Origin: Verrucomicrobiota bacterium
GTDB lineage: Bacteria; Verrucomicrobiota; Verrucomicrobiia; Verrucomicrobiales; Akkermansiaceae
Length of the DNA: 46,394 bases
Direction: 5' to 3'
Assembly (NCBI GenBank): GCA_026397725.1
Contig: JAPLUI010000462.1
Span: 1-46,394, forward strand
Shown: in pieces, positions 24,967 through 33,171 of the stretch
Numbering within the stretch: position 1 is the stretch's first letter
Layout of the letters: every line of letters begins with the position of its first letter
Translations under genes and position numbers: made by a program
Notes under the pieces: generated by a model
The model's database searches: none
Seen by the model: only the letters and a program-made list of their open reading frames with translations
What the model was told of the DNA's origin: nothing

Positions 24967-25695
24967 ATGGGCCAGAAAGTAAATCCGATCGCATTCCGCC
25001 TCGCCGTCAACAAGGACTGGCGCTCCAAGTGGTATGCCAAAGGCAAGGACTACACCGACAAGCTCCACGAGGATCTCTCCGTGCGGGCCTACCTCCGCAA
25101 CAAACTCCAAAATGCCGGCCTCGCCAAGGTCGTCATCGAACGCGCCTGGAACAGCGTCCGCGTCACCCTCCACACCTCCCGGCCCGGCCTCATCATCGGC
25201 CGCCAAGGCAAGGAAATCGAGGTCATGACCAAGGACATCGCCGACCTCTGCAAAGGCGCTCAGGTCAAACTCGACATCCTGGAAATCCGCAAGCCGGAAC
25301 TCGATGCCCAGCTCGTCGCCGAGCAGGTGGCCGTCCAACTCGAGCGCCGCATCAGCTTCCGCCGCGCCATGAAACGCGCCCTGCAAACCGCCATGGAATT
25401 CGGTGCCGAAGGCATCCGCTTGCGGGTCGCCGGTCGCCTCGGGGGCGCCGACATTGCTCGCTCCGAGTCGTATCGGGAAGGCAAGGTGCCGCTGCAAACC
25501 CTCCGCGTCCCCCTCGAATATGGCTTTGCCGAAGCCCGCACCCTCTACGGCATCATCGGGGTCAAATGTTGGGTCAACAAAAAGGAGGATGATCCCAAAG
25601 CCCCCCAGGGCCGCAACGACCGCGGCGAGCGTGGCGAGCGCGGCGACCGTGGCGACCGTGGCGACCGCGCCCCCCGGCGTCCCAACCGCAACTGA
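24967..25695 (+). CDS. rpsC: 30S ribosomal protein S3 with RG-rich tail
   Basis: The 242-residue product has GQKVNPIAFRLAVNKDWRSKWY, the KH-domain loop GLIIGRQGKEIEVM, and GAEGIRLRVAGRLGGADIARSE. The C-terminus carries an Arg/Gly/Asp-rich extension with repeated RGER and RGDR units encoded by near-perfect 9-bp DNA repeats (GCGACCGTG). The tail is absent from E. coli S3 and probably disordered. Confidence 0.96.
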   Translation: MGQKVNPIAFRLAVNKDWRSKWYAKGKDYTDKLHEDLSVRAYLRNKLQNAGLAKVVIERAWNSVRVTLHTSRPGLIIGRQGKEIEVMTKDIADLCKGAQVKLDILEIRKPELDAQLVAEQVAVQLERRISFRRAMKRALQTAMEFGAEGIRLRVAGRLGGADIARSESYREGKVPLQTLRVPLEYGFAEARTLYGIIGVKCWVNKKEDDPKAPQGRNDRGERGERGDRGDRGDRAPRRPNRN

Positions 25696-25753
25696 TTTTT
25701 TCAAACCGTTTCACCCTTTTCCAACCGAACACTTTACCCAGGAGGACTGAGCC

Positions 25754-26173
25754 ATGTCTTTGATGCCCAAACGAACCAAGTTCCGCAAGAGCCACCGCGG
25801 AAGCCGCTCTGGCAATGCCCAGTGCGGGACCACCGTCGCCTTTGGTGACTTCGGCCTCCAAACCCTTGATCGCGGCTGGATGACCAACCGCCAGATCGAA
25901 GCCTGCCGTATCGCCATCAATCGTTCCCTCAAGCGCAAAGGCAAGGTCTGGATCCGCATCTTCCCGCACAAGCCGATCACCTCACGCCCCCCGGAAACCC
26001 GCATGGGTAAGGGCAAAGGTGCTGTCGAAGGCTGGGTCGCCGTGGTCCGCCCGGGCAACGTCCTGTTCGAGGTCGCCGGGGTTCCGGAATCCCTCGCCCG
26101 CGAAGCCATGCGCCTCGCCTCTTACAAGTTGGGCATCCGCACCCGCCTCATCATCCGCAATCCGCACCTCTGA
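25754..26173 (+). CDS. rplP: 50S ribosomal protein L16
   Basis: The 139-residue product has MPKRTKFRKSHRGSRSGNA, the MTNRQIEACRIAINRSLKRKG block and PETRMGKGKGAVEGWVAVV. A textbook Shine-Dalgarno sequence (AGGAGG) lies about 10 nt upstream of the ATG, a rare exception in this cluster. The gap before it is 58 bp and relatively A/T-rich. Confidence 0.96.
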   Translation: MSLMPKRTKFRKSHRGSRSGNAQCGTTVAFGDFGLQTLDRGWMTNRQIEACRIAINRSLKRKGKVWIRIFPHKPITSRPPETRMGKGKGAVEGWVAVVRPGNVLFEVAGVPESLAREAMRLASYKLGIRTRLIIRNPHL

Positions 26174-26209
26174 GTTCCGCACCGTACCATCCCTTATCCC
26201 GTCTGAACC

Positions 26210-26410
26210 ATGGCCAGAACCAAAGTAAAAGACACCCGCGAATGTTCCCTTGAGGAGCTTGCCGCCCGCCTTCGCGAGTTCAAGCAGGAAGCCCTCAATC
26301 TCCGTCTCCAGCAGGCCACCGGCCAACTCGAGAACTCCGCCCGCATCCGCATCGTCCGCCGCGAAGTCGCCAGAACCCTCACCATCCTGGCCGAACGCAA
26401 ACGCGCCTGA
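26210..26410 (+). CDS. rpmC: 50S ribosomal protein L29
   Basis: The 66-residue two-helix protein has CSLEELAARLREFKQEALNLR and RIVRREVARTLTILAERK, typical of L29. Canonical order between L16 and S17. Confidence 0.93.
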   Translation: MARTKVKDTRECSLEELAARLREFKQEALNLRLQQATGQLENSARIRIVRREVARTLTILAERKRA

Positions 26411-26444
26411 CCCGCTGCCCTCCACCGCCTACCCCATTCCCACC

Positions 26445-26714
26445 ATGAGCGAGACTCCCCAGGAAAACCGGCCCCACCTGCGCAAAACCCGCGTCGGTCT
26501 GGTCATCTCTAACAAGATGGAAAAAACCATCGTCGTTGAACACATCGCCCGTGTTCCCCATCCCAAGTTCAATAAAATCGTCAAGCGCTCCAAGAAGTAC
26601 TACGTCCACGATCAGGACCGCCAGGCCCAGATCGGCGACCGCGTGCGCATCGTTGAAACCCGCCCGCTGTCCAAGCTCAAGTGTTGGACCCTGCAGGAGA
26701 TCATCACCCACTGA
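26445..26714 (+). CDS. rpsQ: 30S ribosomal protein S17
   Basis: The 89-residue product has KTRVGLVISNKMEKTIVVEH and the S17 signature region QIGDRVRIVETRPLSKLKCW. The ATG at 26445 (MSETPQENRPHLRK) was chosen; the open frame extends upstream across rpmC in another frame and is not coding. The leader is C-rich without a Shine-Dalgarno sequence. Confidence 0.95.
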   Translation: MSETPQENRPHLRKTRVGLVISNKMEKTIVVEHIARVPHPKFNKIVKRSKKYYVHDQDRQAQIGDRVRIVETRPLSKLKCWTLQEIITH

Positions 26715-26762
26715 GCCGGTTGCACCGGATCTCGAATTTCAAATCTCAAATTTCCCACTGTC

Positions 26763-27128
26763 ATGATTCAAATGGAAACCATGCTGGCCGTCGCCGATAA
26801 CACCGGCGCCCGCTCCGCAAAAATGATCGGAGTGCTCGGCAAACGGACCCGCAGCGCTCGCATCGGCGACGTTATCACTGCCCACATCCGCGATTCCATC
26901 CCCACCGCCTCCGTCAAAAAGGGCAGTGTCGTCAAGGCGGTCATCGTGCGCACCGCCTATCCAATCCGCCGCCCCGATGGCTCGATCCTGCGCTTCGACT
27001 CCAACGCCGTGGTGCTCATTGACAAGGATAACAATCCCCGCGGCACCCGCATCTTCGGACCCGTCGCCCGTGAACTCCGTGAAAAGGGCTTCATGAAAAT
27101 CGTCTCGCTCGCTCCCGAGGTGCTCTGA
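26763..27128 (+). CDS. rplN: 50S ribosomal protein L14
   Basis: The 121-residue product has METMLAVADNTGARSAKMIGV and the signature VVKAVIVRTAYPIRRPDGSI, plus the C-terminal RELREKGFMKIVSLAPEVL. In E. coli this gene begins the spc operon. The 48-bp gap here contains TCTCGAATTTCAAATCTCAAATTTCC, an A/T-rich near-repeat, but no clear promoter. Confidence 0.97.
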   Translation: MIQMETMLAVADNTGARSAKMIGVLGKRTRSARIGDVITAHIRDSIPTASVKKGSVVKAVIVRTAYPIRRPDGSILRFDSNAVVLIDKDNNPRGTRIFGPVARELREKGFMKIVSLAPEVL

Positions 27129-27168
27129 AGCCCGCCGCATTTCCCAACTCCCACCCATTTCCAATCTG

Positions 27169-27402
27169 ATGAGCCGAATCAAGACCCACGTCCACAAGGG
27201 CGACCAAGTCCAAATCATCGCAGGCAACCACAAAGGCAAGCAGGGCCTCGTGCTCAGCGTCAATGCCACCAAGGGCCAGGTCATCGTCGAAGGTGGCCGC
27301 CCGATGAAGAAGGCCGTCAAACGCTCCGAAAAAGAGCCCGATGGCGGCATCAAGTCCATCGATGGCCCGATCCACATCTCCAACGTCAAGAAATTGGGCT
27401 GA
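27169..27402 (+). CDS. rplX: 50S ribosomal protein L24
   Basis: The 77-residue KOW-domain protein has THVHKGDQVQIIAGNHKGKQG and the downstream KKAVKRSEKEPDGGI and IHISNVK. It is shorter than E. coli L24 (about 104), ending directly after the KOW core. An initiator of 50S assembly. Confidence 0.94.
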   Translation: MSRIKTHVHKGDQVQIIAGNHKGKQGLVLSVNATKGQVIVEGGRPMKKAVKRSEKEPDGGIKSIDGPIHISNVKKLG

Positions 27403-27465
27403 AGCACCCGCTGCCGCCCGCGCTTAAGCGCCCCCCCCTCAACCCAGCGCTGACCCGCCACTGCC

Positions 27466-28080
27466 ATGAGCACCCCGCCACTACAACAACACTACCAAGA
27501 CAAGGTCGTTCCAAACCTCAAGAAGAAGTTCGGCTATACCAATCACCATCAGGTTCCATACCTCGAGAAAATCGTGGTCACTTCCTGCATGGGCAAATCC
27601 CCGGACCGCAAACTCGCCGTCGATGACGCCGCCAACGAGATCACCAAGATCACCGGGCAGCGCCCGTCCATCTCCTTCTCCAAAAAGGCGGTGGCCAACT
27701 TCAAGCTGCGCGAGGGTGAACCGCTCGGTGCCCGCGTCACGCTCCGCGGAGCCCGCATGTGGGAGTTCATGTATCGCTTCATCCACGTCACCGCTCCTAA
27801 CATCCGGGACTTCCGCGGGATCTCCTCCAAGTCCTTCGACGGTCGCGGCAACTATGCCTGCGGCATTCAGGAACAGTCGATCTTCCCGGAAATCGAGATT
27901 GACCAGATCAAGCGCCACATTGGCTTTGATCTGATCTTCGTCACCTCCGCCGCCACCGATGCCGAAGGCCGCGAACTCCTTGCCGAACTCGGCATGCCCT
28001 TCCGCGATATGAAGAAGGCTAACGAAACCGAAACCGAAACCGAAACCGACGCCACCCCGGCGGACGCGGCCACCCAATAA
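27466..28080 (+). CDS. rplE: 50S ribosomal protein L5 with Glu-Thr repeat tail
   Basis: The 204-residue product has the 5S-rRNA-binding L5 core: VPYLEKIVVTSCMGK, TGQRPSISFSKKAVANFKLREGEPLG and GNYACGIQEQSIFPEIEID. The C-terminus adds an acidic tail with (ET)n encoded by four tandem hexamers GAAACC (about 28024-28047). rpsN, which normally follows, is absent; rpsH starts 22 bp later. Confidence 0.96.
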   Translation: MSTPPLQQHYQDKVVPNLKKKFGYTNHHQVPYLEKIVVTSCMGKSPDRKLAVDDAANEITKITGQRPSISFSKKAVANFKLREGEPLGARVTLRGARMWEFMYRFIHVTAPNIRDFRGISSKSFDGRGNYACGIQEQSIFPEIEIDQIKRHIGFDLIFVTSAATDAEGRELLAELGMPFRDMKKANETETETETDATPADAATQ

Positions 28081-28101
28081 ACCCAACCAGAAATCCCCAC
28101 C

Positions 28102-28497
28102 ATGGCAGTTCTAACCGATCCGATCGCCGATTTCCTCACCCGTTTCAAAAATGCCTGCAACGCCGGCAACGAGGAATTCACCGCCCCCTACTCCAAGATC
28201 AAGGCCGACATCGCCCGCATCCTCCAGGAGGAAGGCTACCTCTGGAACTATGAGGTCGTCACCGGCACCCGCACCATGCTCAAGCTCAAGCCGAAGTTCC
28301 TTGATGGCCGTCCGGTCCTGACCGACCTGAAGCGGGCCTCCAGCCCCGGCCGCCGCAAATACGTCGGAGCCGATGCCATCCCCTCCATCATGTCCGGCCT
28401 CGGCATCACCATCCTTTCCACCTCGAAAGGCGTGATGTCGGGCGCTTCCGCCAAACGTCAGAAACTCGGCGGCGAACTCCTCGCCACCGTCTGGTAA
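28102..28497 (+). CDS. rpsH: 30S ribosomal protein S8
   Basis: The 131-residue product has DPIADFLTRFKNACNAGNEEF, ILQEEGYLWNYEV and the C-terminal GLGITILSTSKGVMSGASAKRQKLGGELLATVW. The usual spc-operon gene rpsN does not fit between L5 and S8. In E. coli S8 is the translational repressor of this operon; its target cannot be judged here. Confidence 0.96.
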   Translation: MAVLTDPIADFLTRFKNACNAGNEEFTAPYSKIKADIARILQEEGYLWNYEVVTGTRTMLKLKPKFLDGRPVLTDLKRASSPGRRKYVGADAIPSIMSGLGITILSTSKGVMSGASAKRQKLGGELLATVW

Positions 28498-28527
28498 GCC
28501 CCCAACTCGCCAAAGGAAAACATCAGC

Positions 28528-29067
28528 ATGTCACGAGTCGGTCTCAAACCAATCTCCCTCCCGGAACAAGTCGCCGTCAAACTCGACGGTCGCACCGTGA
28601 TCGTCGAAGGCCCCAAAGGCACGCTCGACTTCAACCTCCCGGACGGCATCTCCCTCACCCACGAAGACGGCAGGGTCATCGTGTCCCGCGCCAGCGAACT
28701 GCGCCAGCACAAAGCCCTTCACGGCACCGCCCGCAGCCTGGTTCAGAACATGATCCTCGGCGTCACCACCGGTTACGTCAAGAACCTCGAAATCCAGGGC
28801 GTCGGCCTGCGTGCCGCAGTCAAGGGTGCGGATCTCGACCTCTCCCTCGGGCGCTCCCATCCGCTCCTCCATCCGATCCCGGCCGGCCTCACCGTCACCG
28901 TCGCGGACAACACCAAGATCAAGGTCGAGGGCATCGACAAACAACTCGTCGGCCAATTCGCCGCCGAAGTCCGCGCCTTCTACCCGCCGGAACCCTACAA
29001 GGGCAAAGGGGTCCGCTATGCCGGTGAACACGTCCGCCGCAAAGAAGGCAAAAGCGTCGGCAAGTAA
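28528..29067 (+). CDS. rplF: 50S ribosomal protein L6
   Basis: The 179-residue product has SRVGLKPISLPEQVAV, VEGPKGTLDFNLP and the L6 signature region near the end, AFYPPEPYKGKGVRYAGE. A weak AAAGGA lies about 12-17 nt before the ATG. Full length. Confidence 0.96.
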   Translation: MSRVGLKPISLPEQVAVKLDGRTVIVEGPKGTLDFNLPDGISLTHEDGRVIVSRASELRQHKALHGTARSLVQNMILGVTTGYVKNLEIQGVGLRAAVKGADLDLSLGRSHPLLHPIPAGLTVTVADNTKIKVEGIDKQLVGQFAAEVRAFYPPEPYKGKGVRYAGEHVRRKEGKSVGK

Positions 29068-29108
29068 TCCACCTCCACTGCCATCACCCCCATTCCTCTC
29101 ACGGCATT

Positions 29109-29465
29109 ATGAGCACCATCAATCGCAAGGACATCCGCCGCCGCATTCACGATCGCATCCGCCGCAAAGTCGTCGGCACCGCCGCCCGCCCGCGGCTCGC
29201 CGTCCACTACTCCAACCAGCACATCTACGCGCAGGCCATCGACGACAGTGCGGGACGCACGCTTTGTGCGGCCTCGACTCTCGACCCAGCCTTCGAGCAG
29301 GGCTCGTCCAATGTGGCCAGCGCGCAGCAAGTCGGCAAGCTCCTCGCCGAGCGGGCCCTGGCCGCCAACATCAGCGCCGTGGTTTTCGACCGCGGCGGTC
29401 ACCTCTACCACGGCAAAGTAAAAGCCCTCGCCGATGCCGCACGTGAAGGCGGACTCCAATTCTAA
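29109..29465 (+). CDS. rplR: 50S ribosomal protein L18
   Basis: The 118-residue 5S-rRNA-binding protein has RIRRKVVGTAARPRLAVHYSNQHIYAQ and the ending VVFDRGGHLYHGKVKALADAAREGGLQF. Next to rpsE with a 13-bp gap. Confidence 0.95.
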   Translation: MSTINRKDIRRRIHDRIRRKVVGTAARPRLAVHYSNQHIYAQAIDDSAGRTLCAASTLDPAFEQGSSNVASAQQVGKLLAERALAANISAVVFDRGGHLYHGKVKALADAAREGGLQF

Positions 29466-29478
29466 CGCCAATCACATC

Positions 29479-30177
29479 ATGGTAACTACTCCCGATCCAG
29501 AAATCACTTCGCCTGCCCCGGAAGCAACTCCACAGGCACCAGCCGCACCCGCGCCCGCACCCGCACCCCGCGAATTCCGCGGCGGACGGGGCGGTGGCGG
29601 TGGCGGTGGCGGCTACGGCGGCGGCCAGGGCGGCGGTCAAGGTGGCCGTGGCCGCGGGCCGCGCCGTGAGGAACGTGCCGCACCCACCGATTCGGAAGGC
29701 AACGAGATCTCTGAAAAGGTCGTCTTCATCAACCGTTGCGCCAAAGTCGTCAAGGGGGGCCGCCGCTTCAGTTTCTCCGCGCTGGTGGTCTCTGGCAACA
29801 AGGTCGGCCGCGTCGGGCTCGGCTTCGGCAAGGCCAACGAGGTCGCCGACGCCATCAAGAAAGCCAGCGAGGGTGCCAAGAAGGTCCTCAAGCCGATGTG
29901 CATCGTCAATGGCACCATCCCGCATGAAATCTATGCCGAATACGGTGGCGGCAAGGTGCTCCTCAAGCCCGCGTCGCCCGGTACCGGGATTATCGCCGGA
30001 GGCGGCGTGCGGGCGGTGTGTGAAGCCGTCGGCATCCGCGACATCCTCGCCAAATCCATGGGCTCCTCCAACCACGCCAACGTCGTCAAAGCCACTCTCA
30101 AGGCCCTCTCCAAACTCCGCACCCGCGACCAGGTCCTCACCGGCCGCGGCAAGAAAAAACGCGAAAAAGCGATCTGA
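29479..30177 (+). CDS. rpsE: 30S ribosomal protein S5 with RGG-type N-terminal extension
   Basis: The 232-residue product carries the S5 core from about residue 75 (SEKVVFINRCAKVVKGGRRFSF, then GFGKANEVADAIKKA and PGTGIIAGGGVRAV). Before it lie a Pro/Ala stretch and a Gly-rich RGG-box-like segment (PREFRGGRGGGGGGGG and on to GGRGRGPRR). Such a tail is absent from E. coli S5 and resembles eukaryotic RGG RNA-binding tails. The ATG at 29479 was preferred to 29434, which lies inside rplR. Confidence 0.95.
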   Translation: MVTTPDPEITSPAPEATPQAPAAPAPAPAPREFRGGRGGGGGGGGYGGGQGGGQGGRGRGPRREERAAPTDSEGNEISEKVVFINRCAKVVKGGRRFSFSALVVSGNKVGRVGLGFGKANEVADAIKKASEGAKKVLKPMCIVNGTIPHEIYAEYGGGKVLLKPASPGTGIIAGGGVRAVCEAVGIRDILAKSMGSSNHANVVKATLKALSKLRTRDQVLTGRGKKKREKAI

Positions 30178-30181
30178 GACA

Positions 30182-30283
30182 GGATCGTGGATCGAGGATA
30201 GAGGATAGTCGATAAGCACGCGCCTCCATCTCACTTCCACCATCTGCCATCCACGATCCACCATCCACCATCCACTATCTCCC
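30182..30283 (+). repeat. rpsE-rplO gap: inverted repeat and heptamer array in place of rpmD
   Basis: GGATCGTGGAT (30182-30192) is a perfect inverted match to ATCCACGATCC (30249-30259). Six heptamers (ATCTGCC, ATCCACG, ATCCACC twice, ATCCACT, ATCTCCC) run from 30242 directly into the rplO ATG at 30284. The gap is too short for rpmD (L30), which usually sits here. Confidence 0.9.
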
Positions 30284-30733
30284 ATGAACCTCCACACCCT
30301 CTCCCCCAACCCCGGGGCCAAGCATCGCGTCAAGCGTCTTGGCTGCGGCGAAAGCTCGGGCCACGGCAAGACCTCCTGCAAAGGCAACAAGGGTCAGAAA
30401 GCCCGCTCCGGCAGCGGCACCCGCGTCGGCTTTGAAGGCGGCCAGATGCCCCTGCACCGGCGCTTGCCCAAGCGCGGCTTCAACAACTACGACTTCCGCG
30501 ACGTTCCCGGCGTGGTCAACGTCGGCGACTTTGATGCGGCGTTTGAAGCCGGTGCCGTGGTCGATGAGGCGGCCCTCCGCAAGAGCGGCTTGCTCAACGG
30601 CCGCTGCGACTACGTCAAGGTGCTCGGCACTGGCGAAGTCACCCGGGCATTCACCCTCGTGGTCAAGAGCGCCAGCGCTTCCGCCCGTGAGAAAATCGAA
30701 AAGGCCGGAGGCACCATTCAGGCTCCCGCTTGA
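30284..30733 (+). CDS. rplO: 50S ribosomal protein L15
   Basis: The 149-residue product has the basic N-terminal KRLGCGESSGHGKTSCKGNKGQKARSG, GFEGGQMPLHRRLPKRGF, and the C-terminal signature-like VKSASASAREKIEKAGGT. The start codon abuts a heptamer array. Followed by a separate promoter candidate for secY. Confidence 0.96.
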   Translation: MNLHTLSPNPGAKHRVKRLGCGESSGHGKTSCKGNKGQKARSGSGTRVGFEGGQMPLHRRLPKRGFNNYDFRDVPGVVNVGDFDAAFEAGAVVDEAALRKSGLLNGRCDYVKVLGTGEVTRAFTLVVKSASASAREKIEKAGGTIQAPA

Positions 30734-30774
30734 TCGTTCCTGAGGGCATCTTCGGTTCTCCGGTGGGGAAGTGC

Positions 30775-30802
30775 TTGCGCGCTTCCTCGTCGTTCGTATA
30801 AG
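30775..30802 (+). promoter_or_regulatory. Candidate promoter of secY-map
   Basis: TTGCGC (30775-30780), a 16-bp spacer and TATAAG (30797-30802) lie 32 bp before the secY ATG. The -35 context AAGTGCTTGC and the spacing equal the rpsL promoter candidate. Confidence 0.6.
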
Positions 30803-30833
30803 CTCCCCAACATTTCCGCCCCCACACCCACTC

Positions 30834-32327
30834 ATGATCTCCGCCTTTGCCAACACCTGGAAGATCCCGGAACTCCGGGACCGCATACTTTTCACCCTCG
30901 CGCTCATCGTGATCGTGCGCCTCGGAATCCACGTCACCCTGCCCGGTGTCGATGCCACCGTCATCAAGGCGTGGCTGGACGACCTTCAGAAGCAGGGGGC
31001 GAACAGTCCCACCGGCGGCATCACCGCCCTGCTCACCGTGTTCTCCGGTGGCGGCCTGCAGAATGCCGGCATCTTTGCCCTCGGCATCATGCCCTACATT
31101 TCCGCCTCCATCGTGGTGCAGCTCATGACGGCCATCGTGCCCAAGCTTTCCCGCTTGGCGCGGGAAGATGGCGGCCGTCAGAAAATCACCCAGTACACCC
31201 GTTACATCACCATTGGCATTGCGCTGGTGCAGGGGTTTTTCGTGGCCAAGAGCCTCACCAGTCCCGGCAGCATCCCGTATATGGCCGGAGTCGAGAAATT
31301 CGGCACTCTGGTGCCGCATGCAACCATGACCTGGATGGCCCTCACCGTGCTGACGATCGTCGCGGGAACCGTGCTGCTCATGTGGATCGGCGACCAGATG
31401 ACTGACAAGGGTATCGGCAACGGTATCTCCATCATCATCACCGTCAACATCATTTCCTCCCTGCCAGGAGCCCTCATCCAGGCGTGGAAGTACTTCACCA
31501 CCGGCGACAACCAGGGCTTTCACTCGCTCATGATGGTGGTCATGATCGTGCTCCTGCTGGTGGTCATTGCCGCTACCATTTCCATCACCCAGGCGCAGCG
31601 ACGCATCGCCGTCCAGTATGCCAAGCGCAACGTCGGGCGCAAGCAATTCGGGGGCCAGACCCAGTATCTGCCGCTCAAGGTGAACTACGCCGGCGTCATG
31701 CCCATCATCTTTGCCTCGGCCGTGTTGTCGCTGCCTCCGATGATGCTCCAATGGTTCTTCTCCGGCAAAGCCTGGTCCGCCAAACTGTACGGTGAACTCG
31801 CTGGCGGCGGCACTTGGTATTACGTCCTTGGCGGCATCGGCATTTTCCTGTTCTCCTATTTCTGGGTGGCGATGATGTTCCAGCCGTCGCAGATTGCCGA
31901 GGATCTCAAGCGCAACGGCGGCTATGTGCCGGGCGTGCGTCCCGGCAAGCCCACGGCCGACTTCCTCGATTTCACCATGACGCGGCTGACCTTTGCCGGG
32001 GCCATCTTCCTCACCATCATCTTCATCCTGCCGCTCATGGTGGGGAAAATCGTCAACCTGCCGCCCGGCTCGTTGGTCCTGCATTTCTTCGGTGGCACTT
32101 CGCTGCTCATCATGGTGGGGGTCATCCTCGATGTCATGCGCCAGGTGGAAACCCACCTCCTGCAAAAGCATTACGATGGGTTCCTCCGCAAGGGCAAGCT
32201 CAAGGGCCGTTACGACCGCCTCACCCAGACCGGTGCCGGCGCCTCACGCACCGCTCTCGTCTATCTCTGGGTGATCATCGCCATCCTCATCATCTTTGGC
32301 ATCACCGCCTTCATCTACAAACGATAG
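30834..32327 (+). CDS. secY: Protein translocase subunit SecY
   Basis: The 497-residue channel subunit of SecYEG has an N-terminal helix (NTWKIPELRDRILFTLALIVIVRLG), the plug/TM2 region with FALGIMPYISASIVVQLM, and ten hydrophobic segments. FAGAIFLTIIFILPL and HFFGGTSLLIMVGVILDVMRQVETHLL mark the C-terminal half. It is about 50 residues longer than the E. coli protein, through longer loops. The ATG at 30834 gives MISAFANTWK; the frame upstream overlaps the promoter candidate. Confidence 0.96.
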   Translation: MISAFANTWKIPELRDRILFTLALIVIVRLGIHVTLPGVDATVIKAWLDDLQKQGANSPTGGITALLTVFSGGGLQNAGIFALGIMPYISASIVVQLMTAIVPKLSRLAREDGGRQKITQYTRYITIGIALVQGFFVAKSLTSPGSIPYMAGVEKFGTLVPHATMTWMALTVLTIVAGTVLLMWIGDQMTDKGIGNGISIIITVNIISSLPGALIQAWKYFTTGDNQGFHSLMMVVMIVLLLVVIAATISITQAQRRIAVQYAKRNVGRKQFGGQTQYLPLKVNYAGVMPIIFASAVLSLPPMMLQWFFSGKAWSAKLYGELAGGGTWYYVLGGIGIFLFSYFWVAMMFQPSQIAEDLKRNGGYVPGVRPGKPTADFLDFTMTRLTFAGAIFLTIIFILPLMVGKIVNLPPGSLVLHFFGGTSLLIMVGVILDVMRQVETHLLQKHYDGFLRKGKLKGRYDRLTQTGAGASRTALVYLWVIIAILIIFGITAFIYKR

Positions 32328-32361
32328 CCGTCTCATTCAGACTCTCCACCCCTGAAACCAG

Positions 32362-33165
32362 GTGTCCCGTAGCGTCCGCATCCCAGTCAAGTCACTCCGG
32401 GAAATCCAGTTCATGCGCGTGGCGGGAGCGGTTGCAGCCAAGATTCTGCTGGAACTCGCCAAGGCTGTCGAGCCCGGCCGCACCACCCGTGAAATCGACC
32501 TGCTGGCGGCCGAGCTGATGCGCCAGCACGATTGCAAGAGTGCCTTCTATGGTTACCGCGGGTTTCCGGGATACACCTGCATTTCCATCAACGAGGAGGT
32601 GGTCCACGGGATTGGCGGGCCGCGGCGCATCATGCCCGGCGACATCGTCAAGATCGACGTCGGCATCAGCAAGAGCGGTTTCATTGGTGACAACGCCACC
32701 ACTGTCCCGGCCGGGGATATTCCGCAAGCCACCAGGCATCTGCTGGCCGTCACCGAGCAGGCTCTCTTCCAAGCCATTGCCCACGCCCGTCCGGGTGCCA
32801 GGCTCGCCGACCTGTGTGGCTCCGTCGAGGCCTTTGCGGTGCCGCGCGGCTATTCCATTGTCAGGGAGTTTGTGGGCCATGGCGTCGGCCGCCGCCTCCA
32901 TGAGGAACCCCAGGTGCCCAACTTCCGCCCCCCTGGCAAATCCCCGACGCTCGCTCCCGGCATGACCCTCGCCATCGAGCCCATGATCAACGCCGGCGTC
33001 CCCACCGTCCGCGTCCTGCGGGACGGTTGGACCGTCGTCACCGAGGATCGCAGACCCTCCGCCCACTTCGAGCATACCGTCCTCATCACTCATGGCGACC
33101 CGGAAATCCTCACCTGGCGCCCCCGCGAAGCCCTCCCGGAAATGTTAGGACTGCCGCCGCTCTGA
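32362..33165 (+). CDS. map: Methionine aminopeptidase type I
   Basis: The 267-residue product removes initiator Met from nascent chains. The five metal ligands are visible: Asp in VKIDVG, Asp in IGDNATT, His in FVGHGVGRRLHEEP, Glu in LAIEPMI and Glu in HFEHTVLI. The start is a GTG at 32362 (VSRSVRIPVKSLREIQFM). It lies 34 bp after secY, and the ribosomal genes that often follow (infA, rpmJ, rpsM, rpsK) are absent; the next gene is convergent, 6 bp away. Confidence 0.94.
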   Translation: MSRSVRIPVKSLREIQFMRVAGAVAAKILLELAKAVEPGRTTREIDLLAAELMRQHDCKSAFYGYRGFPGYTCISINEEVVHGIGGPRRIMPGDIVKIDVGISKSGFIGDNATTVPAGDIPQATRHLLAVTEQALFQAIAHARPGARLADLCGSVEAFAVPRGYSIVREFVGHGVGRRLHEEPQVPNFRPPGKSPTLAPGMTLAIEPMINAGVPTVRVLRDGWTVVTEDRRPSAHFEHTVLITHGDPEILTWRPREALPEMLGLPPL

Positions 33166-33171
33166 AAGCAT

